In this document: positions 25,671-34,285 of the stretch, piece after piece | Layout: each line of letters opens with the position of its first letter | Position numbering within the stretch: position 1 is the first letter of the stretch | Origin: Terrabacter sp040702505 | GTDB taxonomy: Bacteria; Actinomycetota; Actinomycetes; Actinomycetales; Dermatophilaceae | Reading direction: 5' to 3' | Length of the DNA: 64,000 nucleotides | Assembly: GCF_040702505.1 (NCBI RefSeq) | Contig: NZ_JBFBLC010000001.1 | Coordinates: 930,001-994,000, forward strand | The notes under the pieces: model-generated | The model's input: only the letters and a program-made list of their open reading frames with translations | Databases searched by the model: none | Told to the model about the DNA's origin: nothing | Made by a program: the position numbers and the translations under genes

Positions 25671-26858
25671 ATGTCCAGCAGCTCACCCGCCCCGACGCCC
25701 ACCGGCTTCGTCCTCGTCCCGCGCGGGCTCGCAAAGGTCGTCGTCACAGACACCGAGATCGGCGACGTCCGCGGCGACGAGGGCTTCTTCCACTACCGGC
25801 AGTACTCGGCCGTCGAGCTGGCCGAGAAGGTCGGCTTCGAGCAGGCCTGGCACCTGCTCTTCCACGGGCGCCTGCCCTCCGCCACCGAGCTCGACGCCCT
25901 GCGCGAGACGGCGGGGCGGCTTCGGGTGCTGCCGGCCGCCCTCGCCGACCTGCTGCCGGCGATCTGCGCGACGACCGGTGACTCGCTGCAGGTTCTGCGC
26001 ACCGCCCTGTCCGCGTGGGGCGGCATCACCGGTCAGCGTCCGCTCTACGACGCCGACGAGGAGGAGCGGCTGGCCTCGGCCCTGGCGGCGGTCGCGGTCA
26101 CGCCGACGATCCTCGCGACGGCCTCCCGGCTGAGGGCCGGACTCGAGCCGGTGCCGGCCGACCCGGACCTGCCGCACGCCACCGACTACCTGCGCATGGT
26201 CACCGGGCGGCTGCCCGCCGAGCGCGATGCGCGCGCCGTCGAGCAGTACCTCGTCGCCACGATGGACCACGGCTTCAACGCCTCGACGTTCACCGCCCGC
26301 GTCATCGCCAGCACCGGGGCCGACCTGGCGGCGTGCCTCGTCGGCGCCATAGGGTCCTTCTCCGGGCCCAAGCACGGCGGAGCCCCGAGCCGGGCGCTCG
26401 AAGCGCTCGAGGAGATCGGGACACCGGACCGGGCCGAGCCGTGGGTGCGCGAGCAGGTCGCCCGGGGCGCCCGCATCATGGGGTTCGGCCACGCCGTCTA
26501 CCGCACCCACGACCCGCGCTCGGAGATGCTCAAGGCGGTCGCGCGGGGCTGGGACGACCCGCTCGTCGACTTCGCGGTCGGGGTCGAGACGACGATCGAG
26601 CGCGTGCTGGCCGAGCTCAAACCCGACCGGCCGCTCTACGCCAACGTCGAGTACTACGCCGGCGTCGTGATGCGCCTCGCCGGCCTCGAGCCGAGCATGT
26701 TCACGCCCACCTTCTGCGTGGCGCGTGCCGTCGGCTGGACGGCCAACATCCTCGAGCAGGCGCGTGACCCGAAGATCATCCGCCCCGCCGCCCGCTACGT
26801 CGGGCCACCGCCGCCCCAGCCGGTGCCGGCGGAGGCGCGTACGCCGCTGCCCGCCTGA
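25671..26858 (+). CDS. citrate/2-methylcitrate synthase family enzyme
   Basis: 395 residues. Citrate synthase fold with SGPKHGGAP (His235), MGFGHAVYRTHDPR (His274 and substrate Arg) and YANVEYYAGVVM, where Glu327 takes the place of the usual catalytic Asp. Known family chemistry is condensation of acetyl-CoA or propionyl-CoA with oxaloacetate. No prpB/prpD genes are nearby. AGAGGAGC ribosome site before the ATG; the repeated GTTGA/TCAAC operators lie just upstream. Confidence 0.88.
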   Translation: MSSSSPAPTPTGFVLVPRGLAKVVVTDTEIGDVRGDEGFFHYRQYSAVELAEKVGFEQAWHLLFHGRLPSATELDALRETAGRLRVLPAALADLLPAICATTGDSLQVLRTALSAWGGITGQRPLYDADEEERLASALAAVAVTPTILATASRLRAGLEPVPADPDLPHATDYLRMVTGRLPAERDARAVEQYLVATMDHGFNASTFTARVIASTGADLAACLVGAIGSFSGPKHGGAPSRALEALEEIGTPDRAEPWVREQVARGARIMGFGHAVYRTHDPRSEMLKAVARGWDDPLVDFAVGVETTIERVLAELKPDRPLYANVEYYAGVVMRLAGLEPSMFTPTFCVARAVGWTANILEQARDPKIIRPAARYVGPPPPQPVPAEARTPLPA

Positions 26859-27205
26859 GAGCGGACCGCAAAGACGGCGCGTGGCGCCGCCTGGCCCGCC
26901 GGTCGCCCCTTGGCGCCATTTGGGCATCGAGCAGGCCCCGACGCATCCGGGTGCCGGGGCCTGCTCGGCGCGACCAGGGGAGCACCGGTCGCTGGTGTCG
27001 TCGCCCGGAGCCCTCCGAACGTCATGTCCACGGTAGGCCCGATCACGCCGGCGCGCGATGGGCTGCGGTTAAGAACTGCACAAGGGCACGTCAAGGTCCG
27101 GCAAACGCCGCCGGCGAGGCCGCGGCACACACCGGTGGATTTCGTGACAGGTGCTGACGAATGCCATTCGCCGACGGCGACCACCCGAGTCCGCGCGGCC
27201 CTCCG
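26859..27205. other. 347-bp intergenic region between convergent genes
   Basis: Apart from the hairpin at 26928-26967 I see no gene, RNA or promoter here. The segment from about 27055 to 27165 is somewhat less GC-rich than its surroundings and contains no credible start plus ribosome site. Confidence 0.5.
26928..26967. terminator. hairpin terminator after citrate synthase gene
   Basis: A 13-bp perfect stem, CGAGCAGGCCCCG with its complement, and a 14-base loop. It separates the convergent citrate synthase and ABC-2 permease genes. Confidence 0.75.
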
Positions 27206-28438
27206 TCAGTCCGCCGCGGTGAGTGCCTGCTTCCACGAGACCCGGCCCCGCGTCTGCATCAGGGACCGCCGGTAGATCCGCTCGCCGACGACCACGGTGG
27301 CGGCCGAGAAGCCGGCCATGATCAGCAGCGCCAGCGCCGGTTCCCACCACGCGGCGTCGCCGGCCAGGATGCGCCCCGGCATCGAGACGACGGAGGCGAT
27401 CGGCACGAACGAGGCCACCTTGAGAGCGGTGCCGCTGAGCCCGAAGCTCGCGATGTAGACGACCATCATCACGATCGTCATCGGAGCCGTCGTGGACTGA
27501 AGGTCCTCGGTGCGCGAGGCGAGCGCCCCCGCCACGGCGTAGAGGCAGGCGAGTGCGAAGAAGCCGACGGCGAAGAAGAGCACGAACCACACGACGGCGC
27601 TCGACAGGCTCGGCAGCAGCGTCGAGGCGTCGGTGAAGGACACGGCCACGAGACCGACACCGGAGAAGAGGACGACCTGGGCCAGGGCGATGGCCGAGTT
27701 GCCCACGACCTTGCCGGCGAGCAGCTGCCGGAGCGGGATCGCGGTGGCGATGATCTCGATGATGCGTGACTGCTTCTCCTCCACCACGCTGGCGGCGATC
27801 TGCTGGCCGAACATCATCGCGGCCATGAAGAAGAGGATGGCGAAGGCGAAGGTCGCGCCCTTGACGAAGCCGCTGTCGGTGGTCGCGCCGTCGAAGCGGG
27901 CCGTCGTGAGCGTCGTGCCCTGCTCCAGGGCGGTGACGCTCGTGCCGGCCGCGGCCGCGTTGCGTTCGAGGGCCGTGCTGCGCAGGGCGCCCTCCAGAGC
28001 GGTGCGCAGGGTGGCGTCGACGTCGCTCTCGGAGGTCAGCGTCCAGCCCGCACCACCCGGGTGCAGCCAGACGTCGGCGTCGCCCTGCTCGACGAGGGCA
28101 CGAGCCGCCGTCTCGCCGGGGACCGCCGTGGCGCGAACCGTGACCTTATCGTCCGTGCGGTGGGCGGCGGTGGCGGCGCGCTCGACGATGGAGGCGCCGT
28201 CCGTGCCGGTGACCGCCACCGTGTAGGTGGTCGTCCGTCCGCTCTGCCACACCGAGAAGGCGCCGTAGCCGGCGATGAAGACCAGGGTGATCAGGGTCGA
28301 GACGAGGAAGGCCCGGTTGGTCAGGCGCACGACGACCTCGCGCGCGGCGACGACCGCCCACATGCGCGTGGTGGGGGCCTCCACCACGCCGGCGCCGGAG
28401 TCGCTTCCGGTGGAGGGGCGCTGCTGGACGGTGGTCAT
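27206..28438 (-). CDS. ABC-2 type transporter permease
   Basis: 410 residues of the NatB/YhaP type: one N-terminal membrane helix (NRAFLVSTLITLVFIAGYGAF), a large extracytoplasmic domain of about 150 residues, then five helices starting at ATFAFAILFFMAAMMFGQQIA with the conserved EEKQSRIIEIIATA loop. It forms an exporter with the ATPase encoded just upstream; its ATG overlaps that gene's stop. A two-component system lies upstream on the same strand, a common arrangement for drug, sodium or peptide exporters. Substrate unknown. Confidence 0.9.
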   Translation of the reverse strand: MTTVQQRPSTGSDSGAGVVEAPTTRMWAVVAAREVVVRLTNRAFLVSTLITLVFIAGYGAFSVWQSGRTTTYTVAVTGTDGASIVERAATAAHRTDDKVTVRATAVPGETAARALVEQGDADVWLHPGGAGWTLTSESDVDATLRTALEGALRSTALERNAAAAGTSVTALEQGTTLTTARFDGATTDSGFVKGATFAFAILFFMAAMMFGQQIAASVVEEKQSRIIEIIATAIPLRQLLAGKVVGNSAIALAQVVLFSGVGLVAVSFTDASTLLPSLSSAVVWFVLFFAVGFFALACLYAVAGALASRTEDLQSTTAPMTIVMMVVYIASFGLSGTALKVASFVPIASVVSMPGRILAGDAAWWEPALALLIMAGFSAATVVVGERIYRRSLMQTRGRVSWKQALTAAD

Positions 28439-29343
28439 GCGGTCACCTCGCGGTAGATCTGGGCCAGGCTCGGGCGCTGGCGGGAGAACTCGTGCACGTC
28501 GCCGCGTCGCAGCGCCTCCTCGAGCAGGTGGCGCTCCGCCCCGGGCTCGAGCACCTCGAGCAGCGCCCGGTGGCCCTCGACGTCCACGGCGTGGATGCCC
28601 GGGAGGCCGCGCACCCAGCCGGCGTCGCCCGACAGGACGAGGTGGTGGCGGGCGACCGACCGTGAGCGCAGGTCCTCCGGCGTACCGTCGGCGACGACGC
28701 GACCGCGGGCCAGCACCACGAGGCGCTCGCAGAGGCGCTCGACCAGGTCGAGCTGGTGGGAGGAGAAGAGGACCGGCACGCCACGGGCGGTGTGCTCGCG
28801 CAGCAGCTCGACCATGTTGTCGACGGCGGCCGGGTCGAGGCCGCTGAACGGCTCGTCGAGGACCAGGGCGTGCGGCTGACCCATGAGCGCCGCGATGATC
28901 TGCACGCGCTGCTGGTTGCCGAGGGACAGCTTCTCGACGTGGTCGCGGGCGCGCTCGGCGAGGCCGAGCCGCTCCAGGTGCGTGGTGACCGATGCCCTGG
29001 CGGCTGCCGCGCCCAGTCCGCGCAGCCGGCCCAGGTAGACGAGCTGGTCGAGGACGGGCTGCTTCGGGTAGAGCCCCCGCTCCTCGGGCATGTAGCCGAA
29101 CCGGCGCCGGTCGGCGGCGGTGATGGGCCGCCCGTCCCACAGCACCTCCCCTCCGCTGGGCGACAGGACCCCCATGAGCATGCGCATCGTCGTCGTCTTC
29201 CCCGCTCCGTTGCCGCCGACGAAGCCCGTGAGCAGGCCGGCCCCCACGGTGAAGCTGATGTCGTCGACGGCAGGCACGTCGCCGAACGTCCGCGACAGGT
29301 GTCGCAGCTCGATGTCGGCGGTCGCTCTCCTGGTCTCCCTCAT
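28435..29343 (-). CDS. ABC-2 type transporter ATP-binding protein
   Basis: 302 residues: Walker A GGNGAGKTT, Q-loop MPEERGLYPKQPV, signature LSLGNQQRVQ, Walker B ALVLDEPFSGLD, H-loop SSHQLD, plus a C-terminal DUF4162-like extension of about 80 residues. NatA type. ATG lies 7 bases after a -10 box, so its transcript is probably leaderless. Confidence 0.93.
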   Translation of the reverse strand: MRETRRATADIELRHLSRTFGDVPAVDDISFTVGAGLLTGFVGGNGAGKTTTMRMLMGVLSPSGGEVLWDGRPITAADRRRFGYMPEERGLYPKQPVLDQLVYLGRLRGLGAAAARASVTTHLERLGLAERARDHVEKLSLGNQQRVQIIAALMGQPHALVLDEPFSGLDPAAVDNMVELLREHTARGVPVLFSSHQLDLVERLCERLVVLARGRVVADGTPEDLRSRSVARHHLVLSGDAGWVRGLPGIHAVDVEGHRALLEVLEPGAERHLLEEALRRGDVHEFSRQRPSLAQIYREVTA

Positions 29344-29350
29344 GCCCGCA

Positions 29351-29356
29351 ACGCTA
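29351..29356 (-). promoter_or_regulatory. -10 box, leaderless promoter of ABC exporter
   Basis: TAGCGT on the minus strand, 7 bases before the ATG; it marks the exporter pair as a transcription unit separate from the upstream response regulator. Confidence 0.5.
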
Positions 29357-29378
29357 GGGCGCGGGCAGGCGCGGCGGA

Positions 29379-30143
29379 TCAGCCGCGCGGGGGAGCGTCG
29401 AGCTCCCCCGGCAGGATGAGGCCGGCCTCGTAGGCGAGCACGACCGCCTGCACCCGGTCGCGCAGGTGCAGCTTGGCGAAGACGTTGGACAGGTGCGTCT
29501 TGACGGTGGCCTCACCGAGGTGGAGGCGCACCGCGACCTCGGCGTTGGACAGGCCGCGGCCGACGAGGCCGAGCACCTCGAGCTCTCGTGGGGTCAGCTC
29601 GGCCAGCCGCCGGTCGGGTCCTGCGGGCACCGCCGGCACCGACGAGCCTGCGTATGCCGTGTCGTGCCCCGGGTGGCGAGTGGTTCCGTCCACTCCGGTG
29701 ACCTCGCCGGCCGTGCCGCGCGCGAGCTGCTCGATGACCCGGCGGGTCACCTCGGGGGCGAGGAGGGCGTGTCCCTCGGCCACGGTGCGCACGGCCTCGA
29801 CGAGGTCCTCGGCGTTCGAGTTCTTCAGCAGGAACCCGCTGGCCCCGGCCGCGAGGCCGGCGAAGACGTAGTCGTCGTGGTCGAAGGTCGTCAGGATCAC
29901 GACGCGCGAGTGGCCTTCGGCGGCGATGAGACGTGTCGCCTCGATGCCGTCCATGACCGGCATCTGCACGTCCATGAGCACGACGTCGGGACGCAGCTCG
30001 CGGCAGAGGCGCACGGCCTCGGCGCCGTCGCCGGCCTCACCGACGACCTCGAGGTCGTCCTCCACCGAGAGGATGAGCGAGAACCCCGAGCGCACCAGGC
30101 GGTGGTCGTCGACGAGGAGGACGCGGACGGTCGGCGCGCTCAC
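29379..30143 (-). CDS. NarL/LuxR-family response regulator
   Basis: 254 residues. Receiver domain with the acidic pocket VDDH, phospho-acceptor Asp58 in VLMDVQMPVMDG and the conserved LLKN lysine, a linker of about 30 residues, then a LuxR helix-turn-helix (LTPRELEVLGLVGRGLSNAEVAVRL, read as LTPRELEVLGLV and GRGLSNAEVAVRL). GTG start overlaps the histidine kinase stop. It probably controls the adjacent exporter genes. Confidence 0.93.
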   Translation of the reverse strand: MSAPTVRVLLVDDHRLVRSGFSLILSVEDDLEVVGEAGDGAEAVRLCRELRPDVVLMDVQMPVMDGIEATRLIAAEGHSRVVILTTFDHDDYVFAGLAAGASGFLLKNSNAEDLVEAVRTVAEGHALLAPEVTRRVIEQLARGTAGEVTGVDGTTRHPGHDTAYAGSSVPAVPAGPDRRLAELTPRELEVLGLVGRGLSNAEVAVRLHLGEATVKTHLSNVFAKLHLRDRVQAVVLAYEAGLILPGELDAPPRG

Positions 30144-31504
30144 GAGGTCGCCTCCGGCAGCGGCATACGCACTCGGACGCGGTAGCCACCGGTCACCCGG
30201 GGGCCGATCTCGCTGACCCCGCCGTGGGCGGCGAGGCGCTCGCGCACGCCGAGCAGCCCGAGCCCGGTGCCGGACGTGCCCGACCGTGGCCGCCCGTCGT
30301 CGAGCACCTCGACCTCGGCGTAGCCCTGGGCGAAACCGGGCTCCGGGCGGCGGTCGACGCGGACGAACACGCTCGCGGCCGAGGCGGTCGAGTGCCGCCG
30401 GGTGTTGGACAGGGCCTCCTGCACGGTGCGGTAGAGGGAGAGGCCGACCGGGTCGGGCACGGCGGCGACAGCCCCCGGGCAGTCCTCGACGACCCGGCAC
30501 TCGACGCGGAGGCCGGCGGCCGACACCTCGTCCACCAGGGCCGGGACGTCGGTGAGGCGGGGCTCGGGCGCGCGTGCCCCGTCGGTCCGCGTCTCGTCGC
30601 CCGAGCGCAGGGTGCCCAGCAGCGCTCGCATCTGCGAGACGGCATCCCGCGACGAGGTCTCGACCGAGCTGAGCGCCCGCTCCGCCGCGTCGGCGTCCTT
30701 GCGCAGCACCCGGCGGGCCGCCGCGGCCTGGATGCCGATCACCGAGACGTGGTGCGCGGCGACGTCGTGGAGCTCTCGGGCGATCCGCAGCCGCTCCTCG
30801 ACGACGGCCTGCCGCTGCAGGCTCGTGGTCTGCTCGTCGATGGTGCGGGCCTGCTGGGCGAGGCGGTCGCGCTGGAGGGCGCCGCGCCAGGCGGCCTGCC
30901 CGCCGATGATGGCGCCGCCGAAGTAGACGACGTTGACGAGCAGCGAGTAGACGACGTAGGCAGCGGCCGGGCTGAAGATGCCGTGCCGGGTCAGGGGCTG
31001 CCCACCGCGGCTCATCGCCTCCTGGACGCCGCTGCCGACCGCGAACTGCCAGGTGAGCCAGCCGAACATGAGCAGCACGACGCCGAGAACGACGCCCAGC
31101 ATGGCCCGCCGGTCGCGGGCCCAGGCCACCCCGGTGAAGAGCGCGAAGAAGTAGACCACCTGCATCGGCATCGAGACGGCGATCGCCGGCATGAGGATGC
31201 CGAACGCGAAGAGGTGGAGGGAGAGCCCGGCGGCCACGAGCAGCGGCCAGCGCCGACGCCACACCAGCGGCACGGTCCCGATCGCCACCGCGACGTGCGG
31301 CCACACCCACGAGTCCCGCTGCGTCCCCAGGGCGTCGATGCTGCGCAGCAGCTCCACGCCGAGGGATCCGGCGAGCAGGAAGGCCAGCGCCAGCCACGCG
31401 TCGACGCGCCGGGTCCGGGCGGGGTCGGCGGGCACCCGCTCCCAGTCGACGTCGACGCCTGCCCACTCTGCGACTCGTGCGCCCACCGCGCGGCCACCGA
31501 CCAT
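30140..31504 (-). CDS. sensor histidine kinase, HisKA_3 type
   Basis: 454 residues. Six or so N-terminal membrane helices, then a coiled linker, the HisKA_3 dimerisation motif RIARELHDVAAHHVSVI with phospho-acceptor His246, and a C-terminal HATPase with VQEALSNTRRHS and GTGLGLLGVRERLAAHGG. Partner of the response regulator. The ATG lies 7 bases after a -10 box. Confidence 0.93.
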   Translation of the reverse strand: MVGGRAVGARVAEWAGVDVDWERVPADPARTRRVDAWLALAFLLAGSLGVELLRSIDALGTQRDSWVWPHVAVAIGTVPLVWRRRWPLLVAAGLSLHLFAFGILMPAIAVSMPMQVVYFFALFTGVAWARDRRAMLGVVLGVVLLMFGWLTWQFAVGSGVQEAMSRGGQPLTRHGIFSPAAAYVVYSLLVNVVYFGGAIIGGQAAWRGALQRDRLAQQARTIDEQTTSLQRQAVVEERLRIARELHDVAAHHVSVIGIQAAAARRVLRKDADAAERALSSVETSSRDAVSQMRALLGTLRSGDETRTDGARAPEPRLTDVPALVDEVSAAGLRVECRVVEDCPGAVAAVPDPVGLSLYRTVQEALSNTRRHSTASAASVFVRVDRRPEPGFAQGYAEVEVLDDGRPRSGTSGTGLGLLGVRERLAAHGGVSEIGPRVTGGYRVRVRMPLPEATS

Positions 31505-31511
31505 GGCGCCC

Positions 31512-31517
31512 AGCCTA
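31512..31517 (-). promoter_or_regulatory. -10 box, leaderless promoter of histidine kinase
   Basis: TAGGCT on the minus strand, 7 bases before the ATG at 31504. Confidence 0.5.
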
Positions 31518-31568
31518 GGGACTGCCCACCGGCGTCGGATCCCCCGCCAGGGGGAGGGGCCGCGGCGG

Positions 31569-31574
31569 TACGGT
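31569..31574 (+). promoter_or_regulatory. -10 box, leaderless promoter of M24 peptidase
   Basis: TACGGT, 7 bases before the ATG at 31582; no ribosome site in between. Confidence 0.5.
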
Positions 31575-31581
31575 CGGGCGC

Positions 31582-32709
31582 ATGGGTGTCAGCTCCTCTC
31601 CTCTCGACGTCACGACGATGCGCTCCCGGCTCGACCGGCTGCGGGCCGAGGCGGGGGCCGCGGGCGTGGCGGCGACCGTCGTGTCCCCGGGCTCCGACCT
31701 GCGCTACCTCACGGGGATCGCCGGCTCCTCCTTCGAGCGGCTCACCGCGCTCGTCGTGCCGACCGACTCCGGCGTGGCGCCGGTGTTCGTCTCGCCGGCG
31801 CTCGAGTACGCCGGCCTCGGGCACGTGCCGCTCGAGGAGCTGGGCGTGGAGGTGCGCACGTGGGTCGACGGGGAGGACCCGTACGCGCTCGCCCTCGGTG
31901 GGGTGCCCTCGGGCCGGTTCGCGGTCTCGGACATGACGCCGGCCCTGCACCTGCTGCGGCTGCGCGACGCCGGTGCGGCCGACCAGCAGCTGGCCGGGCC
32001 GGTGCTGCGCGAGCTGCGGATGCGCAAGGACGCCGCCGAGCTCGCCGAGCTGCGCGCCGCCGGGGCCGCGATCGACCGCGTGCACGCGCGGGTTGGGCAG
32101 TGGCTGCGCGCCGGTCGCACCGAGGCCGAGGTCGCCGCCGACATCGGCGCCGCGATCGTCGAGGAGGGCCATGCCGCAGCCGATTTCGTCATCGTCGGGT
32201 CGGGGCCCAACGGCGCGAGCCCGCACCACTCGGTCAGCGACCGGGTCATCGAGGACGGGGACGTCGTCGTCGTCGACATCGGCGGACCGCTGCCCTCCGG
32301 CTACGGCTCGGACAGCACGCGGACGTATGCCGTGGGCACACCCCGTGAGCCCGACGTGGCCTCCGCCTACGCGGCCCTTCAGGCGGCGCAGCAGGCGTCC
32401 GTCGAGGCGGTGCGGCCGGGTGTGACGTGCGAGGCCATCGACCGGGCCGCGCGAGAGGTGCTGGCCGAGGCCGGTCTCGCCGAGCACTTCATCCACCGCA
32501 CCGGCCACGGCATCGGCCTCGACGGCCACGAGGAGCCCTACATCGTCGCGGGCAACGACCTGCCGGTCGAGCCGGGCATGACGTTCAGCATCGAGCCGGG
32601 CGTCTACCTCTCGGGCCGCTGGGGCGCCCGCATCGAGGACATCGTCGCCGTGACCGAGGACGGCGTCGAGCGCTTCAACACCCGCCCGACGGATCTCGTC
32701 ATCCTCTGA
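31582..32709 (+). CDS. M24-family metallopeptidase (Xaa-Pro aminopeptidase type)
   Basis: 375 residues. N-terminal creatinase-like domain (LRYLTGIAGSSFERL) and C-terminal pita-bread domain with all five metal ligands: Asp in VVVDIGG, Asp in GSDSTRTY, His in HRTGHGIGLDGHEEP, Glu in FSIEPGVY and Glu in ARIEDIV. It removes N-terminal residues before proline or cleaves prolidase-type dipeptides in the cytoplasm. Monocistronic; ends at a repeat-derived terminator. Confidence 0.93.
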   Translation: MGVSSSPLDVTTMRSRLDRLRAEAGAAGVAATVVSPGSDLRYLTGIAGSSFERLTALVVPTDSGVAPVFVSPALEYAGLGHVPLEELGVEVRTWVDGEDPYALALGGVPSGRFAVSDMTPALHLLRLRDAGAADQQLAGPVLRELRMRKDAAELAELRAAGAAIDRVHARVGQWLRAGRTEAEVAADIGAAIVEEGHAAADFVIVGSGPNGASPHHSVSDRVIEDGDVVVVDIGGPLPSGYGSDSTRTYAVGTPREPDVASAYAALQAAQQASVEAVRPGVTCEAIDRAAREVLAEAGLAEHFIHRTGHGIGLDGHEEPYIVAGNDLPVEPGMTFSIEPGVYLSGRWGARIEDIVAVTEDGVERFNTRPTDLVIL

Positions 32710-32726
32710 CCCGAGCTCTCCACACG

Positions 32727-32819
32727 TCGAGTGGGCACTTTGCGACACCGCCCGTGACGCAAAGTGCCCACCCGACTTCGGGGTCTGGCGACCCGAGCAC
32801 GTCGAGTGGGCACTTTGCT
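32727..32819. repeat. GTCGAGTGGGCACTTTGC repeat, three copies forming a terminator
   Basis: Copies at 32727-32745 (forward), 32755-32771 (inverted) and 32801-32819 (forward). The first two form a 14-bp stem (GTGGGCACTTTGCG with its complement, 13-base loop) between convergent genes. The same element recurs at 46321-46372. I read it as a dispersed repeat used as a bidirectional terminator. Confidence 0.8.
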
Positions 32820-32835
32820 TTGCGACGGCGAACGG

Positions 32836-34251
32836 TCAGGAGTCGAAGCCGACGCCGATCCGGTCGAGCGACTTCAGCCACAGGTTGCGCCGGCCGGTCC
32901 GGTCCTCGGCCGCGAGCGAGGACCGGGTGGCCCGCACGGCGGCATACCGGATCGGCTCGGGAGGGAAGGGAATCGGCTTGCGCCGCACCATCTCCAGCCG
33001 GGTGAGCTCGGTGTCCCTGCCGTCGACGAGGTCGAGCGCGACGGCCGCGCCGAAGCGGGTGGAGGCGACGCCCAGCCCGGTGTAGCCGACGGCATACGCC
33101 ATGCGCCCGCCGAGGGCGGTGCCGAAGACCGGCGTGAACCGTGACGTCGTGTCGATGACCCCCGCCCAGCGGTGCGTGAACCGGATGCCCTCGAGCTGCG
33201 GGAAGATGTCGAGGAAGTGGTCGGCGAGCAGCCCGTGCGAGGCGTCGTTCTGCTCGAGCGCCGGGTCGATGCGGCCGGGGAAGTGGTAGTTCGCGTCGTA
33301 GCCGCCGAAGAGCACCCGGTCATCGAGCGTCCTTCGGTAGTAGTGGAACTGGTTGCCCGCGTCGGTCAGCCCCTCGCGTCCCTCCCACCCGATCGCGGCG
33401 AGCTGGGCCGGCTTCAGCGGCTCGGTCATGAGCACGTGGTCGTAGACGGGCAGCACCCACGCGCTGAAGCGCTTGAGCACCCCCTGCGAGGCGTTCGTGC
33501 CGAGAACGACGCGTCGGGCGTGGATGGACCCGCCGTCACCCAGGGAGACGCGTACGCCTGAGCCCTCGGTGTCGAACCCCGTTGCGCGCGTGTGCTCGTG
33601 GAGCCTGACGCCGAGTGACTCGGCGGCCCGTGCCAGTCCCCACACGAGGCGGGCCGGGTCGACGAGTGCCACCTCGGGGTCGTACATCCCAGCCCGGTAG
33701 AGGGGCGAGTGCACGCGCGCCTGCGCCGCCTCGGCGTCGAGGAGCTCGGCCGGGACGCCGTGCGCGCGGTGCAGGTCGTAGGACTCCCGCACGGCAGGCA
33801 CCTGGTGGTCGGTGAGCGCGAGCGTCAGCTCCCCTGGCCGGTGGAAGTCGGCGTCGATGTCGTATGCCGTGAGCGTCTTCTCGATGCCCGCGATGTTCTC
33901 GGCGGCGAGCCGGTCGAGCGTGGGCATCTCCTCGGGCCAGCAGCTGACTCCCTGGGCGAGGCCGTGCGTCAGCGACGGCGCCATGAAACCGCCGTTGCGC
34001 CCGGACGCGCCGTCGGCGAGGCGCCCGGCCTCGATGACGGCGACCTCCCGCGCCGGGTCGGCCTCCTTGGCCTGGATTGCGGCCCACAGCCCGGTGAAGC
34101 CGCCGCCGACGACGAGCAGGTCGGTGCGCGGCGCGGCGCCGGTCAGGGCCGCGCGGGACTCGGGTCGCTCGGGCCGGTCCGTCCAGAACGGAGCGGGCCG
34201 GGCATCGGCGAGGGCAGCGGCGGCTCGCGGGGAGGGGTGGGAAACAGGCAT
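32836..34251 (-). CDS. FAD-dependent oxidoreductase, DAO family
   Basis: 471 residues. The FAD-binding dinucleotide fold is LLVVGGGFTGLWAAIQAKE at about 44-62, followed by VIEAGRLADGASGRNGGF, where SGRNGG matches amine-oxidising DAO family members such as gamma-glutamylputrescine oxidase. Near the C-terminus GRMAYAVGYTGLGVA contacts FAD. It probably oxidises an amine or amino acid. Its start is only 34 bases from that of the divergent GNAT gene. Confidence 0.88.
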   Translation of the reverse strand: MPVSHPSPRAAAALADARPAPFWTDRPERPESRAALTGAAPRTDLLVVGGGFTGLWAAIQAKEADPAREVAVIEAGRLADGASGRNGGFMAPSLTHGLAQGVSCWPEEMPTLDRLAAENIAGIEKTLTAYDIDADFHRPGELTLALTDHQVPAVRESYDLHRAHGVPAELLDAEAAQARVHSPLYRAGMYDPEVALVDPARLVWGLARAAESLGVRLHEHTRATGFDTEGSGVRVSLGDGGSIHARRVVLGTNASQGVLKRFSAWVLPVYDHVLMTEPLKPAQLAAIGWEGREGLTDAGNQFHYYRRTLDDRVLFGGYDANYHFPGRIDPALEQNDASHGLLADHFLDIFPQLEGIRFTHRWAGVIDTTSRFTPVFGTALGGRMAYAVGYTGLGVASTRFGAAVALDLVDGRDTELTRLEMVRRKPIPFPPEPIRYAAVRATRSSLAAEDRTGRRNLWLKSLDRIGVGFDS

Positions 34252-34285
34252 GACGAGACGGATTCGACCATGCTTGGCTCTCCCT

